A stretch of 64,000 bases of DNA. Origin: a virus. A model generated the notes under the pieces. The model did no database searches. It had not been told where the DNA came from and worked only from the letters and a program-made list of their open reading frames with translations. Position numbers and translations under genes: made by a program. Shown piece by piece: positions 60,967 through 64,000 of this stretch. Each line of letters opens with the position of its first letter. Position 1 is the stretch's first letter. Where the stretch lies: IMG/VR virus record IMGVR_UViG_3300028844_005393, positions 1 to 64,000 of that record; one strand, given 5' to 3'.

Positions 60967-63556
60967 CGAAAAGTACATAAAAGTAAAAAGACACAATACC
61001 AATAAACCTGTCGTGGTTTATTCCGGTAGCATGATTCAACAAAACCACGGAGAAAAACCACATGGACATGGGTATGTATTATGGGATGTGGCAAATCGTA
61101 CACACGTGCACCACGAAGTTGTAAATGATTACGGATATTATACAATAGAAGTACGTGACGGAACGTGTGTTAGTGATTTAAGTAAACTTCCAAAAAAAGC
61201 AAGACTTCGTGTAAAGGTGTTTAACACAACTGCAACAGAAACAAAAGAAATTATTGCGGAAATCCGAAAACAAACAAGTATAACAGATTTAAATGTAACA
61301 CGATGTGATGCTATATCTGAAGCAAAAAAGTTTGATCGTGATAATAAATTTGATTTTGGTGATATATCTTCTATACAAATACAAAATGATTTAATAGAAG
61401 ATTATCTTCGTAGGAATTTTGTTGTTGATGATGAACAAGTAAAAACTGCTCTTGATATTAACAAAGAAACAAACGACAAACTTATTGTAAAAGAAGTTCT
61501 TCGTAATTGTATTTGGAAACCAAAGAAGTTTGAGTTTGGAAATATGTTCAGTTACGGAGATGGAAATGTAATAGACTTTTCAAATATGAAAAGTGTTATG
61601 GGATTATTTGCATCTAACGCAAGTGGTAAAAGCAGTGTTATGAGTGCATTAAGTTTTTGTTTGTTTGATAAATGTGATCGTGCGTTTAAGGCTGCTCATG
61701 TACTGAATACACAAACAGAATCTTTTTATTGTAAATTAAACTTTGAAATATCGGGAGTAAACTATTTCATAGACAGAACTGCAACTACCAAAAAGAATGG
61801 TGATGTAACTGTTGTAGTTGACTTTTGGAAGTTAGATGAAGATGGTCAACAACTATCATTAAACGGAGAACAACGAGCAGGAACTAATGCAATTATCCGT
61901 GACCATGTTGGTTCTTATGATGACTTTGTTTTAACAACATTAAGTTTACAAAACAACAATGCTATTTTTATTGATAAAAGTCAAAGTGAACGAAAAGACT
62001 TACTTGCTCAATTTATGGGCATTGATACATTTGATCAATTGCATACAACTGCATCTGAAGATGTTAAAGAAATTAATGCTTTATTAAAACGATTTAATCG
62101 TGAAGATTTTGATGAAACATTAGCAGATGTAAAAGAAAAACTTGAAAAAATAAATGAACAATATAATAAGCAAGATAGTAAAACAAATATAGCACTACTT
62201 GAGCAAAAAAGATTAAACAAAGAACTTGCTGATAAAAATTCTTTATTTAAAACTTGTTCATTTGATGAAACTGCGGTTGATATAGATAAACTTGAATTTA
62301 CAAAAAATAATTTAAAAGAACGACTGAATACCGCCGAGGAAAACAGAGAATCTGAATCTGAACGAAAAAAACAACTTGCAAACGAAAAGAAAATGTGTGT
62401 ACGCAAAATGTCTGATCTTGAGGGGGTCAGTGATAGTTATGTTTATGTTTTAAAAGTTCGTGAAGAAATAACAAAAGTAGATAAAGACCTTGCGGTTTTA
62501 CGCACTTCTGTAAATGCAAAGTTAGATAAATTAAAGCAATATGATAGTCACGAATATGATCCAAAATGTAAGTTTTGCGTAAACAATTCAAAGAACTTAA
62601 TTGAAAGTGCAGAGCAAACAAAAACTGAATTGGATAAAGACAAAGCAGCTGCAGATGATCTTGTTGATCAAAAAACTGATTTAGCAAATATACTCGATGA
62701 TAATAAAGATGTAGAAAAAAACTACGAATTATTAAATGAATTAAAAAACAAATCAAGTCAACTTGTATACGAAATAAACGAAGCAGATTCCAAAGTTTTG
62801 GCACTATCTAGCATGATTCAATCACTTGGAAAAGATATAGTAATAAATGATAAAAATATAAAAGAATTTTACGAGTGTAAAGATATAATTGAATACAATC
62901 AAAAACTTCAAATAGAAGTAGATGAATTACAAGCAAAATTATTAAAAGTAAACTCAATAGCAAATACAGAAAGTACTAAATTACAAACTTTGTTTGGTGA
63001 AGTAAAAATTATAGAAAAAGAACACGAAGATGTTCTTGTGTCAATTGAAGAAGCAAAAAATTATGAAAGAAAGAAACGAGGATACGAATTATACCTTGAT
63101 GCAGTAAAACGGGATGGTATTTCATATGAATTAATTTCCAAAACAATTCCGAGTATTGAAAGTGAAGTTAATAACATTCTTTCTCAAATTGTTGACTTTG
63201 GTATGAATCTTGAAATGGATGGAAAGCACATTTACTCAAAGATTACATACGAAGATCGTCATTGGCCACTTGAAATGTGTAGTGGTATGGAACGGTTCAT
63301 AAGTAGTATTGCTATGCGTGTAGCACTTATCAATGTAAGCAGTCTTCCTCGTTCTAATTTCCTCGTTATTGACGAGGGTTGGGGTTCACTTGACGGTGAT
63401 AATATCAGTAGTGTATTTAATCTCTTTACATACCTCAAAGGTCAGTTTGAGTTTATATTAGTTATCAGTCATTTGGATGTTATGCGTGATATGGTAGATG
63501 AAATTATAGAAATTCAAAAGGACGGATCATTTAGTAAGATAAAATACGGAGCATAA
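60956..63556 (+). CDS. 46: Fusion of the gp47 C-terminal domain with gp46 (SbcC/Rad50-like)
   Basis: An 866-aa protein. Residues about 18-175 are the missing part of gp47: VVYSGSMIQQNHGEKPHGHG, YVLWDV and the capping domain. From about 180 the protein is gp46: the Walker A is LFASNASGKSSV near 219, a coiled coil with a CKFC zinc hook near 537-540 divides it, the ABC signature is EMCSGMERFISS near 767 and the Walker B is FLVIDEGWGSLD near 800. T4 gp46 is about 560 aa and separate from gp47. The start at 60956 follows a TGA by one codon, so no longer frame exists; the ribosome-binding site is weak, which suggests coupling to the GT9 gene. With the nuclease half it would process DNA ends for recombination-dependent replication. 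Confidence 0.88.
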   Translation: MEDNEKYIKVKRHNTNKPVVVYSGSMIQQNHGEKPHGHGYVLWDVANRTHVHHEVVNDYGYYTIEVRDGTCVSDLSKLPKKARLRVKVFNTTATETKEIIAEIRKQTSITDLNVTRCDAISEAKKFDRDNKFDFGDISSIQIQNDLIEDYLRRNFVVDDEQVKTALDINKETNDKLIVKEVLRNCIWKPKKFEFGNMFSYGDGNVIDFSNMKSVMGLFASNASGKSSVMSALSFCLFDKCDRAFKAAHVLNTQTESFYCKLNFEISGVNYFIDRTATTKKNGDVTVVVDFWKLDEDGQQLSLNGEQRAGTNAIIRDHVGSYDDFVLTTLSLQNNNAIFIDKSQSERKDLLAQFMGIDTFDQLHTTASEDVKEINALLKRFNREDFDETLADVKEKLEKINEQYNKQDSKTNIALLEQKRLNKELADKNSLFKTCSFDETAVDIDKLEFTKNNLKERLNTAEENRESESERKKQLANEKKMCVRKMSDLEGVSDSYVYVLKVREEITKVDKDLAVLRTSVNAKLDKLKQYDSHEYDPKCKFCVNNSKNLIESAEQTKTELDKDKAAADDLVDQKTDLANILDDNKDVEKNYELLNELKNKSSQLVYEINEADSKVLALSSMIQSLGKDIVINDKNIKEFYECKDIIEYNQKLQIEVDELQAKLLKVNSIANTESTKLQTLFGEVKIIEKEHEDVLVSIEEAKNYERKKRGYELYLDAVKRDGISYELISKTIPSIESEVNNILSQIVDFGMNLEMDGKHIYSKITYEDRHWPLEMCSGMERFISSIAMRVALINVSSLPRSNFLVIDEGWGSLDGDNISSVFNLFTYLKGQFEFILVISHLDVMRDMVDEIIEIQKDGSFSKIKYGA

Positions 63557-63599
63557 AACATATTTAGATATATATTTATTATATACCTGAAATGTATTT

Positions 63600-64000
63600 A
63601 TGAAAAATTCCGAAGAAAGACAAACACAAGAAGAAACCCTTATTAAAGCAGGATTGCGTAAAGGGTATTTTACACTCGTAGAAGGAGTATACGATCCTGG
63701 TATTTTAAAAGCAGTATTTTTAGCAGGTGGTCCGGGTTCTGGTAAATCTGCTACGGTTGATACAATATTTGATTTTCCACCCGAGACAACCAATTTGTCT
63801 CCAAGTGGATTAAAAATAGTTAATAGTGATCCTGCGTTTGAAATACTCCTAAAGAAAGCAGGACACGATTTAAATTTATCTAAAATGGATGATGAAACTT
63901 TTAGTAAAGTAACGAGTGATGATCCAAATAGTATTCGTTCTCGTGCAAAGAAAATTATGTTAAAGCAATTTGAGATGTTTAAATACAATCGTCTTGGTGT
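63600..64000 (+). CDS. P-loop kinase/zeta-toxin-like protein, 5' part
   Basis: The first 133 residues of a protein that continues beyond the window. The Walker A is LAGGPGSGKSATV near residue 42, followed by KIVNSDPAFEILLKKAG, a block seen in zeta-toxin-like or polynucleotide-kinase-like phage proteins, and RSRAKKIMLKQ. It would transfer phosphate from ATP to a small molecule or nucleic acid. The start ATG lies 43 nt after the gp46 stop in an A/T-rich gap. The rest is needed for a closer call. Confidence 0.75.
   Translation, partial: MKNSEERQTQEETLIKAGLRKGYFTLVEGVYDPGILKAVFLAGGPGSGKSATVDTIFDFPPETTNLSPSGLKIVNSDPAFEILLKKAGHDLNLSKMDDETFSKVTSDDPNSIRSRAKKIMLKQFEMFKYNRLG

Overview
The window looks like part of the genome of a large, AT-rich, T4-like tailed phage (myovirus, class Caudoviricetes), most likely marine. 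The diagnostic genes are a gp55-type late sigma factor, gp25 and gp6 baseplate wedge proteins, a gp5-like baseplate hub/spike pair, a gp61-type primase, gp47/gp46 recombination proteins, PhoH and Hsp20. PhoH, Hsp20 and several conserved small proteins are typical of marine T4-like phages. Genes are packed with 1-26 nt overlaps. I found no tRNA, rRNA, CRISPR array, IS element or integrase. The host cannot be named from the sequence.

Region 1 (1-13826, all on the minus strand) is mainly a glycan-biosynthesis island. It holds a partial asparagine synthase, an NAD-dependent sugar epimerase/dehydratase, a small cytidylyltransferase, a mannose-6-phosphate-isomerase-type cupin, a sulfotransferase, a DHH phosphoesterase, a short nucleotide-sugar dehydrogenase, a beta-helix protein, a membrane-anchored lipoprotein and four glycosyltransferase genes, one of them multidomain. 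A conserved T4-like hypothetical, a ribbon-helix-helix-like protein and a zinc-ribbon protein lie at its start. Transcription diverges at 13827-13866.

Region 2 (13867-24580, plus strand) has PhoH, three tail-fibre-like proteins (two are modular paralogues and one is a free-standing copy of a C-terminal domain), a glycosyltransferase, an HD hydrolase and Hsp20 with a terminator. It also has a coiled-coil membrane protein whose gene runs into a 246-codon Pro/Thr-rich reading frame that has no start of its own (candidate -1 frameshift), and then the late sigma factor.

Region 3 (24623-57875) is the baseplate and tail block: hub/spike, gp25, gp6, and then two giant proteins of 3785 and 3147 aa with several smaller virion proteins. 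The giants are mosaics of adhesion-type modules: FG-GAP propeller blades, LamG-like, FN3-like, chitin-binding-like and dockerin-like segments. They also carry a roughly 150-residue module with the signature SWKNFRE that I cannot assign to a known family. It occurs eight times in the 3147-aa protein and once each in two others.

Region 4 (57926-64000) is replication/recombination: a RuvC-like resolvase, primase, the N-terminal nuclease half of gp47, an inserted GT9-like glycosyltransferase, then the C-terminal part of gp47 fused in frame to gp46, and a partial P-loop kinase.

The most noteworthy points are the split gp47 rejoined to gp46 around a glycosyltransferase, the candidate programmed frameshift, the SWKNFRE module family, and a seven-blade propeller that appears to be interrupted by giant insertions and followed by a dockerin-like pair.
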